A stretch of 64,000 bases of DNA from Cyclina sinensis. Its lineage: Eukaryota > Mollusca > Bivalvia > Venerida > Veneridae. The stretch lies in NCBI GenBank assembly GCA_012932295.1, contig JAAONU010000009.1, forward strand, positions 1,872,197-1,936,196. The letters run 5' to 3'. Below are positions 1 to 11,806 of the stretch, in pieces. The notes below the pieces were generated by a model. It was not told the origin of the DNA. It saw only the letters and a program-made list of their open reading frames with translations, and searched no databases. Numbering within the stretch: position 1 is the stretch's first letter; the number at the start of each line of letters is the position of its first letter. A program made the translations under genes and the position numbers.

Positions 1-1552
1 TTGAAGATTTTTTAAATAAATAATTTGAAATTTTGATGGAATTACGAAGCAGCAATATTATTTAGAGGCTAGTTTAATCAGGGTTATAGAATTAAAAGAT
101 ACATCCGTGAAAATATCTAGACTCAGAGATATATTTCAAGTAACTGATCCAAAAAGATTTTGAATATGCTTATTTTTATCCGATGCAGTTTGTTTGAAGA
201 CTTGATTAACTAACTCCAATCGAGAGATTTTTTTCCATAAAAACATTCTCCTTACAGTGATGTGTTGCTTACTTGTCTGTGATATATTTAGCCTGAGGTA
301 CGTGTAAGTAATCTTTGACTAGATCTATGATTTTTTTTCAATGTAAAATACATATCTTTTTTTTGTTTTTGCTTTTTTGGCTTATTCATTCTACATTTTT
401 TTTAAAACAAAACAATAATGATCAACGAACAAATAATATGAAAAAGCCCTAAAAACTTAAAATCATAACACAAACACATTTTCTTTTGTTTTTTTAATAT
501 TTTGTTCACATTTCGAAGTCGAATGATTTTTTTTTTAATCATAAATAGATCCATTACATTTAATTATCTAATTAAAATATGTATCTGCATGGAAGCTTCT
601 TAACTAAAAATCATTCAGACATGTTAATTGGAACAATCTATTACATAATGTTTTCACAAGTGTGACTGATCAAAAGTAATACAATCAATTTGTTAGATCA
701 CTTGCGATAAAATTTTGCTATTTCTCTCAACTTTATCATTGATTTGGTCATAAAAAAAGTTAATTGCTTTGTTTTGACAGCTATGCAGAATATACAAGGG
801 TCCCATTTGGGCAGGTTAATTTGCATAAATCCCACAGTATAAGGCGTGATTTATGGATCTTTGACATTTCATTGGATATTAATTTATAAGCAGACACAAA
901 TTTCTACTTGATGGACACGCCATATTATTATTTTTCAAACAATATCCCAACGTGAAAATACACTGTAGTGTGAATTTCCATTCCAGTGAAACAATTGTTA
1001 ATACATTAGATCACTTAAATTCACTTCAATTTTACTACACTTAAATGAAAAAGAATTGTTTATGACGTAAACATCTAGTGAGGAAGTGTTACGCAGCATG
1101 TAAAAACGTGGAGGAGATAGTTTTATATAGAACCACAACATGAAAGAAATTGGAATATTTATCAATCTCTCGGCACAAAGTTTGAATTTACTTATAAAAA
1201 TCGAGAAGTAATCACATTATTTTATTTAATTTACAATTTATAGCATGTTATTTTTATATGTGTGCCTTTATCGTGTTTCTTGCACATGTGGTTTAGTGTT
1301 ATTTTTTCATTTAAAAACGGATGTGTTATGAGCAGCGTAATTCTGCACTACTCCCTGGTACAGTAGGGATAAATCTACGTCACAGCCAAAAATTGCGGCG
1401 GAAACTACCGATGTCGAAACGGAAGCAGCCGATCATCAAAAACACGTTTTTTCTTTTCAAAAGCAATATTTTCGTAATTTTGCAGTTAAACCATTTTATT
1501 CAGTACATTATGATTATTTTGAATAGACAAAGTTGCCATAGTCGTGTCACAT
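1..1552. other. AT-rich stretch, no gene seen
   Basis: I see no exon with paired splice sites and conserved protein content here. A 77-codon frame at 1321-1554 has no recognisable composition and is judged chance. Confidence 0.5.
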
Positions 1553-2008
1553 GACCTTTAATGAAATCCTCCAGTGGTTTACGAGATGAAGCGTGGACAA
1601 GATTTTGATACAGAAGTTAAAGTAAAAAATGACTAAGTGCCCATAACTCTGCCAAAAATAATTCAAGCAGAAACTCCTGACGATATGCAAAACTATTCTT
1701 GGTGACAAACATTCCTGTGAAGTTTCAATGAATTCCTCCAAGCGGTTTTGAAGATGAAGTGTGGACAAGTCTTTAATATAGAAGTTAGAGTAAAAATATG
1801 ACTCAGTGTTCATAACTCTGTCAAAAATAATCTGAGCGGAATCTTATGAAGATATGCACAACTAGGCTTAGTTACAAACACTCCTGTTAAGTTTTAATGA
1901 AATCCCTCAAGCGGTTATGGAGATGAAGCAAGGACAAGATTTTACCAGACAGACGGACGGACGGACAGACAGAGCGATTACTATATACCTTCCTTCGGGG
2001 GCATAAAA
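1553..2008. mobile_element. Tandem-core dispersed element with GACG end
   Basis: Two to three diverged direct repeats of about 180 bp share the phrases 'gcggttttgaagatgaag', 'gtggacaag' and 'cataactctg'. They are followed by a CAGACGGACGGACGG run and the tail 'ccttcgggggcataaaaat'. The same layout (direct-repeat core, then a GACG run, then a short tail) occurs in other elements of this window. It is consistent with the tandem-core, non-autonomous elements described from bivalves (pearl/CvA-like), but the family is my inference. Confidence 0.6.
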
Positions 2009-2026
2009 ATAGAATAAAATAAAATA

Positions 2027-2027
<1 letters not shown>

Positions 2028-2062
<35 letters not shown>
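2028..2062. repeat. (CA)n microsatellite
   Basis: An uninterrupted run of about 17 CA dinucleotides, just 3' of the tandem-core element. Confidence 0.95.
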
Positions 2063-2064
<2 letters not shown>

Positions 2065-3164
2065 CAAACAAACTACTTTAAACAGATTAAGAAGAATATT
2101 TTCATTCAAGTTTGTGCTACTAAATACTTTTCATTTTAAACTGTAAAACAACTTTAATAAAATAATAACGCTTGTATGCATCGACTTTTGTTAATGAAAC
2201 ACTCTACAATTTCGTTTGCACATGCACTGTACTGTATGTAATAAGATTCAATAAATCGAACACTAAAATAATAATTACCTTGTCCTATATATCCAATCAA
2301 AACAGAAAATATTGGTAAAATATAAATTAAAAAAATATTCATGTTTGTAAATTTCATTGTGTATTCACTTGCTTTGAATTCCACTCTGATCGTAAATTTT
2401 GATCAAGGAAGTTAATTAGTCATCCGGTTAAGTTATGCCATCTGATATACCACTAACCTTTTCCGTCACAAGTCATTGAAAATAGAAGTTTTGAATACTA
2501 ATTACATTGCTATTTATTTTTACACAGCGGTTACCTCCCTAACATTACACAACATAACATTGATACGAAACGATAGAGGAAAAGTAAATGCGTCGAGTTT
2601 GTATTATTATTCGCAAAAACAGGATAGCTTTGGTTAATTGTTCTTACCTCTCACGCTAAAAATAAGTATTATGTTTTACATCAATACACAGTTTTGGCGA
2701 CATTTTAAAAGTTGTTTCTTCCTTATAGTCACTTTCAGTTCTGTAATATAAGATAATATCACTGAAATATCATATCCTGTTATAAGATGCATGATAACTT
2801 TCTATCGCGAAGTAAAATGTGCAGTTTTAAGTTTATTGTTAGCATACTTTAAATGATATAAAGTTTCAGTCGTAAAATAAGTGTCATATTTAAACTGAAA
2901 CAATTTTGACAAGTATTTAAAGCTATTTCTTCCTTACAATCATTAGCTTTCTTTTGATTGTTTTACCATTAAAGTGTCACAAATTGTACGGTGAATGCGG
3001 GAAAGTCCAAAGTGCCATTTACTGAGTATTGGAAGGAAAATCAATCTCTGCATTCATCAGTATAGTGTAGCCTAAGTTCACTTATGTTAGGTTGTGGCTG
3101 TGTTGCAAAATACAGAAATCTTTCTCTTCTTAACTGTAATAACATTCACAGTTATATCACTTAT
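2063..3164. other. Intergenic stretch, nothing identified
   Basis: AT-rich sequence without supported exons. There is weak internal similarity around 2690-2940 (phrases like 'gtttcttccttatag' and 'agctatttcttccttacaatca'), suggesting an old duplication. Confidence 0.4.
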
Positions 3165-3300
3165 ATATTGAACCTGGTTTTAGACTTCCATCTGAAAGAC
3201 AACTAAAATTGTGGAGTAACGGAGGAGAAGGGGATCGTACTCGCGGCCCGTGGACAATGAGACTTGTGTGTTACTACTGTCACTCTGATCCTCCTGTTAT
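3165..3300 (-). repeat. Decayed SINE-1 fragment (minus)
   Basis: The phrase 'gaacctggttttagacttccatctgaaagac' followed by a 'gatcgtactcgcgg' block resembles the tail-to-head order of the minus-strand SINE-1 copy at 37497-37789 ('atcggtttaacgtctcattcgaaagac' then 'aatcgaactcggg'). It is heavily diverged. Confidence 0.35.
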
Positions 3301-3526
3301 GACAGTTGTTTGGTATAACTGTTTATATTCAGTAAAGTTCTGCTTCTATTACCTTTGTCATTATTAAAAATCACGCGAAAATCAGAATTTGAAGAATTCA
3401 GAATAAATTAGGTCCGCTATTAAAGGCAATATAGTATTAAGAACACTTGTTGTCTGGTCTTTTTAGCGGATCTTAACTGTATTTGTATTCAGAAGTGATA
3501 ATGATAATAATATTTTATCAAAAGGA

Positions 3527-3805
3527 GCGGATCAGTGGTGCAGTGGGAACGCGCTAGACTGGTAACCCAGGTATCGCGTGTTCGATCCGCCACTGCTCCA
3601 CTGACATTACTAATTGTCTATTGGATGAGACGTTTAACCGAGTCCCCATGTATCAGAGGTGTACATCGAGCATTGAAAATAACCAGGGTGTCTCTGGAAT
3701 GGGATGTTTTCTGTATCTTGTACTATCATTCACAACATAAATAACTGACATCTGCAGGTGGTGTCCGGCTTATGGGATACCGGCATCGACGGTAAATGAA
3801 ATAAA
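3527..3805 (+). repeat. tRNA-derived SINE, family 1 (plus copy)
   Basis: The tRNA-like head at 3530-3600 carries an A-box-like stretch (TGGTGCAGTGGGAACGCG) and a B-box-like stretch (TGTTCGATCC), the internal polymerase III promoter arrangement. The body ('gagacgtttaaccgag', 'gggtgtctctggaatgggatg', 'accggcatcgacggtaaat') matches the reverse complement of 37497-37789, so these are two copies of one SINE family. The head is not a functional tRNA gene because it cannot form a full cloverleaf and runs into the SINE body. Confidence 0.8.
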
Positions 3806-6058
3806 ATAGATAGATTGGTAGTGATATCAAGTTAATTAAATAACATTCCCATCACAAAATATGCCATCAATGTTGATCCAGGTGTCAATTCGGTTGAAAG
3901 AATATTAACATCAATTATGTGCTGTTTCAAAATCAAAGCATCTCGTGATACTAAAAACACTACGAATTTGAAAGTAATTTAATTAAATAAAGTCTTCTGC
4001 TATGGAAAAAAACAATGCATCTTTTTCAGACTAAAATAGAACAATTCTGAAAACAAAACCTGAAAATTTATAGTATTATTAATTTATAAACCACTAAAAT
4101 ATAATAAGAATGGAATTATTTAGTAAGTCCATCTAAAGATGGTTGTTTATTCATTTTAACTTAAGTATGTTATTGAAATAACCAAACGAGTTTATAATTA
4201 ATGCATTAACATGAGCTTTCATTCAAATATGGTTTTTATAGGCTGTATCAAATGTCGAAATGTTTACAAACACTCGGTGTTTGTAAATGCATATAAATTA
4301 TACAAGCAGTCTTAATGGTGCGTAAAAAGGAAGAGTGGCATGTATATTTGAGAATACTTTTTGTTTGAGACTATTATAATTTAATTTGAGATTCCCTACA
4401 TTTGATCCAATTGTGCAAACTCTAGTTATAATAATTAAAACTTTAATCTAACATTTTTATAGACTCAGTACAATACAAGCACGTTTTTCAGATAGTCACT
4501 GTCTAAAACATATTTGTTAATTTTCATTAATATTCTTATACCGAATTTGTCAGATGAACAGGTCGTTTTATTTGTTCCTATTTTCCTTAATATTTGTGAT
4601 ACTGATATCTCCAACTTCTGCAGGACTCAAAGTATTGTGTAACTGAAAATATTGATGTCTTGAAAACATTCTGAAATGTACATAGCAACGGGTAAAGAAA
4701 TACATACGCGAAGGTCACTTTTATTCACGAGAGAATTACTTCAATTTGTCATATTATTTATTGCGTAAGATTTATGAAGGTAATTTAAAGGTTTACTTTC
4801 GTATAATATTGTTTAAAGGGTTACAACCTAGCTTACATGCATCGGAAGTTTAAGATTTAAGTAAAGTGATTGTATTTATTTGATGTCGGAGCGGAAATAA
4901 TACTATTAGCTTAAAACGTCTAAAATTAACAATTCAGTGTCCAAATGTAATGGCTTTAACTATGAAATAAAAGTGAAAATACTTAACCAACCGCCAATGA
5001 ATCAAATTGGTACATTTATAGCATACTTTACGTGTTATAACTTCGTCTGATAAAGGTTTATCAAGTTATATCTTGACAATATTTAGCTAACTTGGCATAT
5101 ATGTCCCATACAAGAAAAAAAGTTTATTGGCTAGTTCAGTGTAAAAAATAACGTCCGTCGTTGACGCAGGAACGGCGACTCAGTTTCTATTTCTAAACAA
5201 ATGACAGTCAAAGTTCTCTACCATTAAGCATGTCGTTAATGTCTTAGTTTGTGATAAGATTGTATTCGTTAGTCAAATAATGAACGGATACAATTTCATT
5301 CACTTTACGATTTCAAGAAAAAAAATACTACCGTGGCTATTAGGGGCTTTAGTTAACTATTTTCTCAGTTTTAGTTGTATAGAATCTTAAATGATTTGAG
5401 TAGTTTAATATACATATTTGATATATTTGGTTTAACACCTGAAAAAATCATTAAATTTGAGTTATACAAAAAGTTTAAGTTTTAACCGTCTTTGCGTTCG
5501 TAGTAAAAAAGCTGATACAATATTTTTTTACCCGAACCTAATACGCAATCAGTAGAAAGCGATGATACATAAAACATTCAAATTAAAGGACAGACAGACG
5601 GAAAAGAGCAAATCTAAGTCCAGGGGCACAAATATGATATCTGTTTAAAATCTCTAAATGAAAGGACGTTGTTCAGTATTCAAGAAATGCGAACAGACGG
5701 GAAAATTATATTTTTATAATATGAGAACGTGTGGTGGCATAATTATAAAAAGCAATGTCAACCATCTGGACATTATTACGCTGCCCATCTATTAATTAGT
5801 GATACACATTTGAAACAAACCCACAAACTGTAAAATTTTATCGAAATTGTATATGATATGCAATAAACAAACACATGTGGTTTTTTTTTCTTGGCTTGGT
5901 TTAGCTTTCAGTCTACATGAAACGTTTTAATACGTCTAGAAACATATCATTTTGTAATATTTATAATACAATAAACTCAAATATTTGACCCTTAACGCTC
6001 TTCATTTTGACAACTTTGCAATCTGAGAGCGGTTTACTAAAGAACATTTAATATCTAG
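3806..6058. other. Intergenic stretch upstream of the first receptor pseudogene
   Basis: No repeat or gene is confidently assigned. A short frame at 4554-4646 encodes a 30-residue peptide beginning MNRSFYLFLFSLIFVILISP that looks like a signal peptide. It has no phase-1 donor that would join it to the exon at 6059. I found no signal-peptide exon for the pseudogene here. Confidence 0.4.
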
Positions 6059-7189
6059 GATGTGGAGATGGGTGTGTCAGCTTTGCGACTGCATCGCAAA
6101 TATGCGTATAGTGCAGAAGTGGATATTGGCAGCGAAATTCTCGCTGTGAGCGTTGTCCAGATAACTGTGAACAATGTAAAGATTTCCAAAACAGCTTAAA
6201 ATGTAAGGTAAACTTTTGGGGCACTGGTACTAATATATGCAACAATGAATGTCCTGGGACTTGTGATGAAAGTGGCTGTGACGATTTCACAGGACAATGT
6301 TACAAATGTAAGCATGGGTTTTACGGCACCAGTTGTCCAGTTGTCAACAAAGTTGTGCTCTGTGTAGAGATGGGCTATGCGACTTTAATGACGGTCGTGG
6401 GTGTATCAACGGTTATTACAAAGATATATATAATACAGATCGGACGTGTCGAAAATGTTCGAATAATTGTAATCTATGTCAGTGCCAAGGGATTTGTTTT
6501 AAATGCGATACAGGTTTTTATGAATATAACTACAGAAACGCACTAAATAAAACCATTACTGTATGTTATCACTGTTTAAAGCATTGTCAAGAATGTCACA
6601 CATTTAACATCTGCACAGTTTTCAGAAGGAGGAAAAGGTTGAGGTCTGGTAGAAATAATATCATGGATAACAGTGAGAACATTGAGTAAGAAAACACAAT
6701 GTTTAAAATGAGAGAAGTGATTACTGAAGAAAAAGGAAAAGAAGGATCAAGAGTAAAGTCATCGAGAACAGCTGGTTGCAGATCAAGTGAAGGATACTAC
6801 CAAATACCACTGGAGACACTTGTGAAAGAATATGAAAGATTGCAAGTAAACAAAATTGATGAACAACATCAGTACAGTGGTAAGATGTTAATATTTGTAG
6901 TCAATGGCATGACTGAATCAATCAGTAAATCAGAAGCATTTCGAGGAAGAAGGGAAGGACGCAAAACTTTTTTGTCAATTTCATTATTTGTTTGCTTTTG
7001 AAACCATTCGCTCCTTGATCTTTTATTAATATAACGATAAATATAATAATATAAGTTCTTAAAATGAATAAAGGGTATACAGAATGAACTGAATTTATAA
7101 AATAGATGATAGCGTAAAATCAATCTTCCAGTGCATTTTGTTATCATGGATTTTCTTTTCTTTCAGACCTTGAAGCATCAGAACAATGA
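6059..7189 (+). pseudogene. MEGF10/Draper-like receptor pseudogene A
   Basis: The acceptor 'atatctag' at 6058 opens an EGF-like exon homologous to gene B (CGDGCV, NFWGTG, CDESGCDD, GFYGT). It has four lesions: a TAG at 6109-6111 where gene B has CAG; an 8-bp tandem duplication (cagttgtc twice, 6330-6345) that shifts the frame; a deletion fusing the middle of the EGF exon (near 6617) to the last bases of the intron before the cytoplasmic exon, which removes the later EGF modules and the transmembrane exon; and a TAA at 6687-6689 replacing the Tyr of the YENT motif. The cytoplasmic exon (6626-6879) and last exon (7167-7189) keep good splice sites and together read YERLQVNKIDEQHQYSDL, an intact ITAM. 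The 8-bp duplication and TAG mean no full receptor can be made, though a transcript is possible. Confidence 0.85.
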
Positions 7190-7975
7190 GAAAGAATGTG
7201 TAACAACGACAAAAATAGAAAACAACTTAGTCAAAATACTACTGTGAAGATGTGTGCATTTAAAACTTGAGTCAGCTATACGACATATTACCAAGGTGCA
7301 TAGCTTCCTCTGTAGTAGCTTCAGAAGCTTTAACAGCAAATGTATGATTGAAATTTCGTATCATAAATACTTTCATAATTTCTCTTGCCATTCTGCAATT
7401 TACATGTATTTTTTTTGAAAAACGTAATGGATATAAACTGTATATTTCATTGTGTTTTATTTATATTTATTGTAGGAATCATAAACAAATAAGTACACAT
7501 ATTTCATCGTGCTTTAATTCGTAAACGCGACTCATATACATATACCAATTAATAACCATGAAAAAGAACTTACTGTAATGTTTATGTTTAAACACCTTTC
7601 GTTTATAATAAAAGTTACTTCAATTACATTTAAGGTCAAGAAATCATTTTAAATATACATTTATAAGTCTTGTTCTATAATTGACATTTTCTTAAAGATT
7701 TACACTGAAATATTTCTCTGTTTACGTTTACACTTGTTATTGACCAGACTTGATCCAATACTTTTGCAGTGTATTTTTAGGTAAACAAAGTACTTTTTTT
7801 AAGTATGACAAACAGAAGAAATCAAAATATGGATCTAAGATATTTGTTTCTATGAAAGTACTCTATATCGAAAAGCGTTTGATTATTTGGTACGAGAAAA
7901 CATATTTTATAAACTCGTACAATACGGAATAAGAGGACTTTTATAATCTAATATAAAATCAAGAGTTCAAAATAA
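7190..7975. other. Intergenic stretch, nothing identified
   Basis: AT-rich sequence with no recognisable exon. The 60-codon frame at 7750-7932 is low-complexity and not supported. Confidence 0.4.
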
Positions 7976-8735
7976 TAATAAACAAAGTGGACCGTTTGAA
8001 TGTCATTTGGGTTTGTTCCAAGGAGACTGTCTGTCGCCTTTAAATTAAAGACCTTGAGGATTATATGGTACTAAATGGATGTGAGGGCATTGATGTTGGA
8101 TAATTCAAGTTATTTCTCTTGCTCTATGCCGACGATAATATTTTTGCAGAAACTGAACTGGGTCTCCATAAAGGATTAGACACATTACAAAAAAATTGTG
8201 ATAAATGAAAATTGATTGTTAATGTTAATAAAATTATCATGTTCAGAAAACGTGGTAAAATAAGTAGAAATTTAATTTTTTATTACAACGACACAGAAGT
8301 TGAGATTGTTTCTAAGTTTATTTACTTAGGTATTGTCTTTACAACTGAAGGCTCGTTTAATTCAACCACAGTAGCACTTTGTAGACATCTTTTTAAATTT
8401 AAATGTGTTACAAGTTAAAAACCTATTTTGGACTAGTTTCCAAATATAACAGTTAGTCATAGATTAGAAGTAGTTGATAAACTTATAGTGCCAATACTAA
8501 GTTTTGGTTCAGAAGTACAGGGTTACATTGAAGCTGGTAAAATAGAATCAGTCCATTTACAATCCATGAAGCAAATTCTTGGAGTAAGAGCTCAGAATAA
8601 TTTTATTTACGGCGAACATGGCCGACTTCCTTTACAAATATATAGATTTATCTATGCTATACGTTATTGCCAACGAACAATCGCAGCATTTAAAAAGAGC
8701 TTTCTTTTGTACGCGTGGTTATTCGTTATAAATAG
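7976..8735 (+). mobile_element. LINE reverse transcriptase remnant
   Basis: One reading frame, with stops and small indels, carries reverse-transcriptase blocks in order: a QGDCLSP block near 8017-8040; a YADD catalytic block at 8125-8136; the connection region with MFRKRGKISRNLIFYYNDTE at about 8239-8298 and FIYLGIVFTTEGSF up to 8358; then PILSFGSEVQGY and KQILGV at about 8491-8590. This is the palm-to-thumb part of a non-LTR retrotransposon. Stops after 'QKNCDK' and at 8416-8418 show it is dead. A second fragment with the same FRKRGK motif lies on the minus strand near 24769. Confidence 0.85.
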
Positions 8736-8769
8736 TTTTATTCACAACTTGTTCAAAATGCACTAAATA

Positions 8770-9026
8770 ACATGTTAAATTATCTAACATTTGCACAAAA
8801 GAAATACTTTACATTCCATATCAAGTTTATATTTTATATTATCTCAAAATTATGTAAGATTTTAAGAGATCTTTATAAGAGCAACATCGGGTTTCAGTAA
8901 AGTTTGTTTTTCAGTTTAAAACATGCATTGTCGCAGAAATAGCGATTATTATTGTTATTGTTAAAATTTGTTAAGGCACGAGTTCATAAATTTGTATTAG
9001 ATTTGATTGAATATACCTATTGTTAC
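8770..9026. other. Short intergenic stretch, nothing identified
   Basis: AT-rich sequence between the LINE remnant and the inverted-repeat element. No supported feature. Confidence 0.35.
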
Positions 9027-9118
9027 GCTTCACCGTCGGGTATCATATTTGCACGTGCATATATTTGTTTTATCCGTGCAATTTAATCCCTTTTGTTTTA
9101 GTTCCCCGACGGTGTAGC
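9027..9118. mobile_element. Short inverted-repeat element (MITE-like)
   Basis: The arms GCTTCACCGTCGGG (9027-9040) and CCCGACGGTGTAGC (9105-9118) are inverted repeats with 13 of 14 positions matching. They enclose a 64-bp AT-rich centre. No clear target-site duplication is visible. Confidence 0.55.
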
Positions 9119-9633
9119 ATTCTCATTATTTTCACGATTTTCACTTGCTTTGAAGATTGTTAAGGCGGGAAATAAATCCTATAAATTCTGAATGTTTATA
9201 TGACGAAGTGTCCTGAAAGTTGTTGCATTACGGCTTATTATGGTGTATATGTGGAATAAGAATTAAAGTAAAATAAAATCATATTAAAACGGATTTATCC
9301 AGTGTCTTGAATATTAAATAAATTGTGTCCTAAAAAGGTCATTCACGACATGCATCAAACACAAACAAATTTAAGCAATACTTACAGATCAGTTCTTATT
9401 TAAGAAAAACAAAGAATAAAAACACGTAAAATAACACAACTGGAACAAAGGTTATGTATTTATGTATGGAAGGGGATATCCGCCATTTCACAAATTATTG
9501 TATTTGTTATTTCAAAATGCCAATTTCTTTCCAATGCTGCCAATTCAATTTCTATGTTGCTTTTTAGATTTTAGAAGTGCATTATCCATATTTGTATGTA
9601 AACTGCGATATTTAAATTATAACTCCACCTTTA
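9119..9633. other. Intergenic stretch, nothing identified
   Basis: No exon or repeat is recognised before the second receptor pseudogene. Confidence 0.35.
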
Positions 9634-10790
9634 ATGTTGTGTGTCCAGGAAAATGTGGACAATGTAGGGATTACATTACTTGCTCGAAATATAAAGCAAA
9701 CTTTTAGGCTCCTGGTTTCTGTACCAAAGAGTGTCCTAAAAACTGATAAAAGTGACTGCGAAGATGACACAGGACACTGTAATAAATGCCAGCCAGAGTT
9801 CTATGGCACTAATTGTCAACAGAGATGTTCACTGTGTAAAAAGACCAGTGTGATATGAATGATAGTCAATACTACAAATGGTGCACTGAAGTGTAATATG
9901 GAGAAACATTTACAATTACAATAAACAATGTCCAAAAAGTTCTTATAGTTGCACTATATGTCAAGTTGAGGGAATGTGTTTTGAATGTGATAAGAACATT
10001 GATGATTAAGAGAGTTCGTTTCTCATTCATGACAAAAAAGCATTTCACATAGCTTTTTTATGAAAAAGTGCAACATTATTTTACAGTAAGTCCACAAATA
10101 GTTTGCTGTAATAATATAACCAAATAGATAACTCTTATTTTAGTTATGCATACTTTCTTAAAGCTAGACAGAAGCAGAAGTCGGAGAGGAATAGTTCATT
10201 TTGACACAGTCTTAAACTGAAGTATAAAAAACTCAAGGTTAAGAATAAATGAAATGTCATCAGACGAAAAACTGAGAAAAAATATAATGACAGACAGGCG
10301 GTGGCAATTCAAGTGAAGAAAGCCACCAAAGATCACTAGAGACACCTGCGAAAGTATATGGAAGATTGCAAGTTAACAAATATGATGACAGACATGAGTA
10401 TAGGGGTATGATGTAAAAGTTTTCGTCAATAGCATGATTGAATCCCGAACAATAAACAAAGCATTATTCTTTAATGCAAAACCGAGTGAGAAACAACGGA
10501 TAAGATATAAAAGTATCAGTGTAAATTTTAGGAAAAAAAGGATTTTTATCTCAGATACGTGTAATTGTATCTACTAGCTGGTCGAAAGCAATAACTTCAA
10601 GTTCTCGACCAAGTTCTCTAGGTTAAAAATCTAACGTTTGCTTTCTCAGAATTACACGTAAACGCTTCCATAACATTTAAGTAATCAATGAAACTAGTAT
10701 TATTCCTGATATAAGTCATTCATTTTTTAAGCTTCAGAGCAAATTACTCAATTTGTTCTAATTAGTGTATTCCAGGGATTATTGTAATGC
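9634..10790 (+). pseudogene. MEGF10/Draper-like receptor pseudogene A2
   Basis: At 9640-9860 there is an eroded EGF-like exon: KCGQCRDYITCSKYKANF followed by a stop, then the DCEDDTGHC, CQPEFYGT and NCQQRCSLCKK blocks, which align to gene B around 14690-14880. Further remnants run to about 9998 (the 'gaatgtgataag' block). Homology to gene B resumes inside the intron before the cytoplasmic exon (about 10068). It continues through a broken cytoplasmic exon from the acceptor 'ctag' at about 10168 to the block reading VYGRLQVNKYDDRHEYRG near 10345-10405, into the following intron, and to an 'aagcttcagag' block near 10730 that resembles 22311-22322. No transmembrane exon remains. Multiple stops and frameshifts make it a pseudogene from a segmental duplication. 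Confidence 0.75.
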
Positions 10791-11605
10791 AAAATAATCA
10801 CATATTTAAAAGAGGACACCATGTTATATAAATCTATATATTTCATTTGTTATAAAATGAAGGCAATTTCGAAAAACGACTTATTTTTTCTGGACACTCC
10901 TTACGTTATTATGAAAGATGCTGTTCCTTCGTGTATGATCTTCACATGTTGCAAAAACATGATAAATGAGCAGAAACATTAAAAAAACACATTGCATATA
11001 ATGACCTCTATCAAGGACTCGCCGTTACCTTTATGTTTAAATAATTTTACGTTTACTTAGACCCTTGTTTTCTAGCAGAAAGTAATACAAAATTTAAGCT
11101 CGACTTCTTTGTATATTATCTTTTTAATACGTCTGCATATATTCATCTCCGAGATATTTCTCAACTAAAGAATCACTTTAAAACCCATCAAATTTGAGCA
11201 AAGCATCTTTGCAAAGGTGTGAAAAATATGTGCAATTTTATCCAGGCAATCAAAAGTTTGACGTGTGTCATAAACAACAATCATTTCGCTCTTTTATGCC
11301 GCTTAAGTATGATTAAACTTCGATACCAGTTAAGTTTATCAACGACAGGCTACCAGCAAACTATTACTATTCTTTTAATAATCAGCTCAAAGGGAGACTA
11401 TTGATTCTGTATATCTTTTGTTTGTGTGTTTAAGTTTAAAAAATATCTTTTAATAGAACTCTGCCTCTGTAAACCATCTTATCTATTGTAACTATAAATG
11501 TATGGATTACTAATTTTTTTTTTCTTCACTGTTATTTTTCACTTTATACTTACATCTATTGTGTTAGGCTATAAGCATTGTAAAATGTTTTATGCTGAAT
11601 AAACT
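10791..11605. other. Intergenic stretch, nothing identified
   Basis: AT-rich sequence. The short frame at 11219-11404 has no supporting motif. Confidence 0.35.
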
Positions 11606-11806
11606 GTATTGTATTGTATTGTATTGTATTGTATTGTATTGTATTGTATTGTATTGTATTGTATTGTATTGTATTGTATTGTATTGTATTGCATTGCATT
11701 GCATTGCATTGCATTGCATTGCATTGCATTGCATGCATTGCATTGCATTGCATTGCGCATTGCATTGCATTGCATTGCATTGCATTGTATTGTATTGTAT
11801 TGTATA
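11606..11806. repeat. Block-structured pentanucleotide array
   Basis: Seventeen perfect GTATT units (11606-11690) are followed by about 19 GCATT units with two small disruptions (gcatgcatt near 11731 and gcgcatt near 11756). About four GTATT units follow (11787-11806). All six frames stay open over parts of it, giving false long frames on both strands. Confidence 0.95.

Noticed and set aside
3530..3600. tRNA gene
   Set aside because: Polymerase III boxes are present, but the sequence continues into a SINE body with another copy at 37497. Cloverleaf pairing is poor. The same reasoning applies to the heads at 12674 and 43272.
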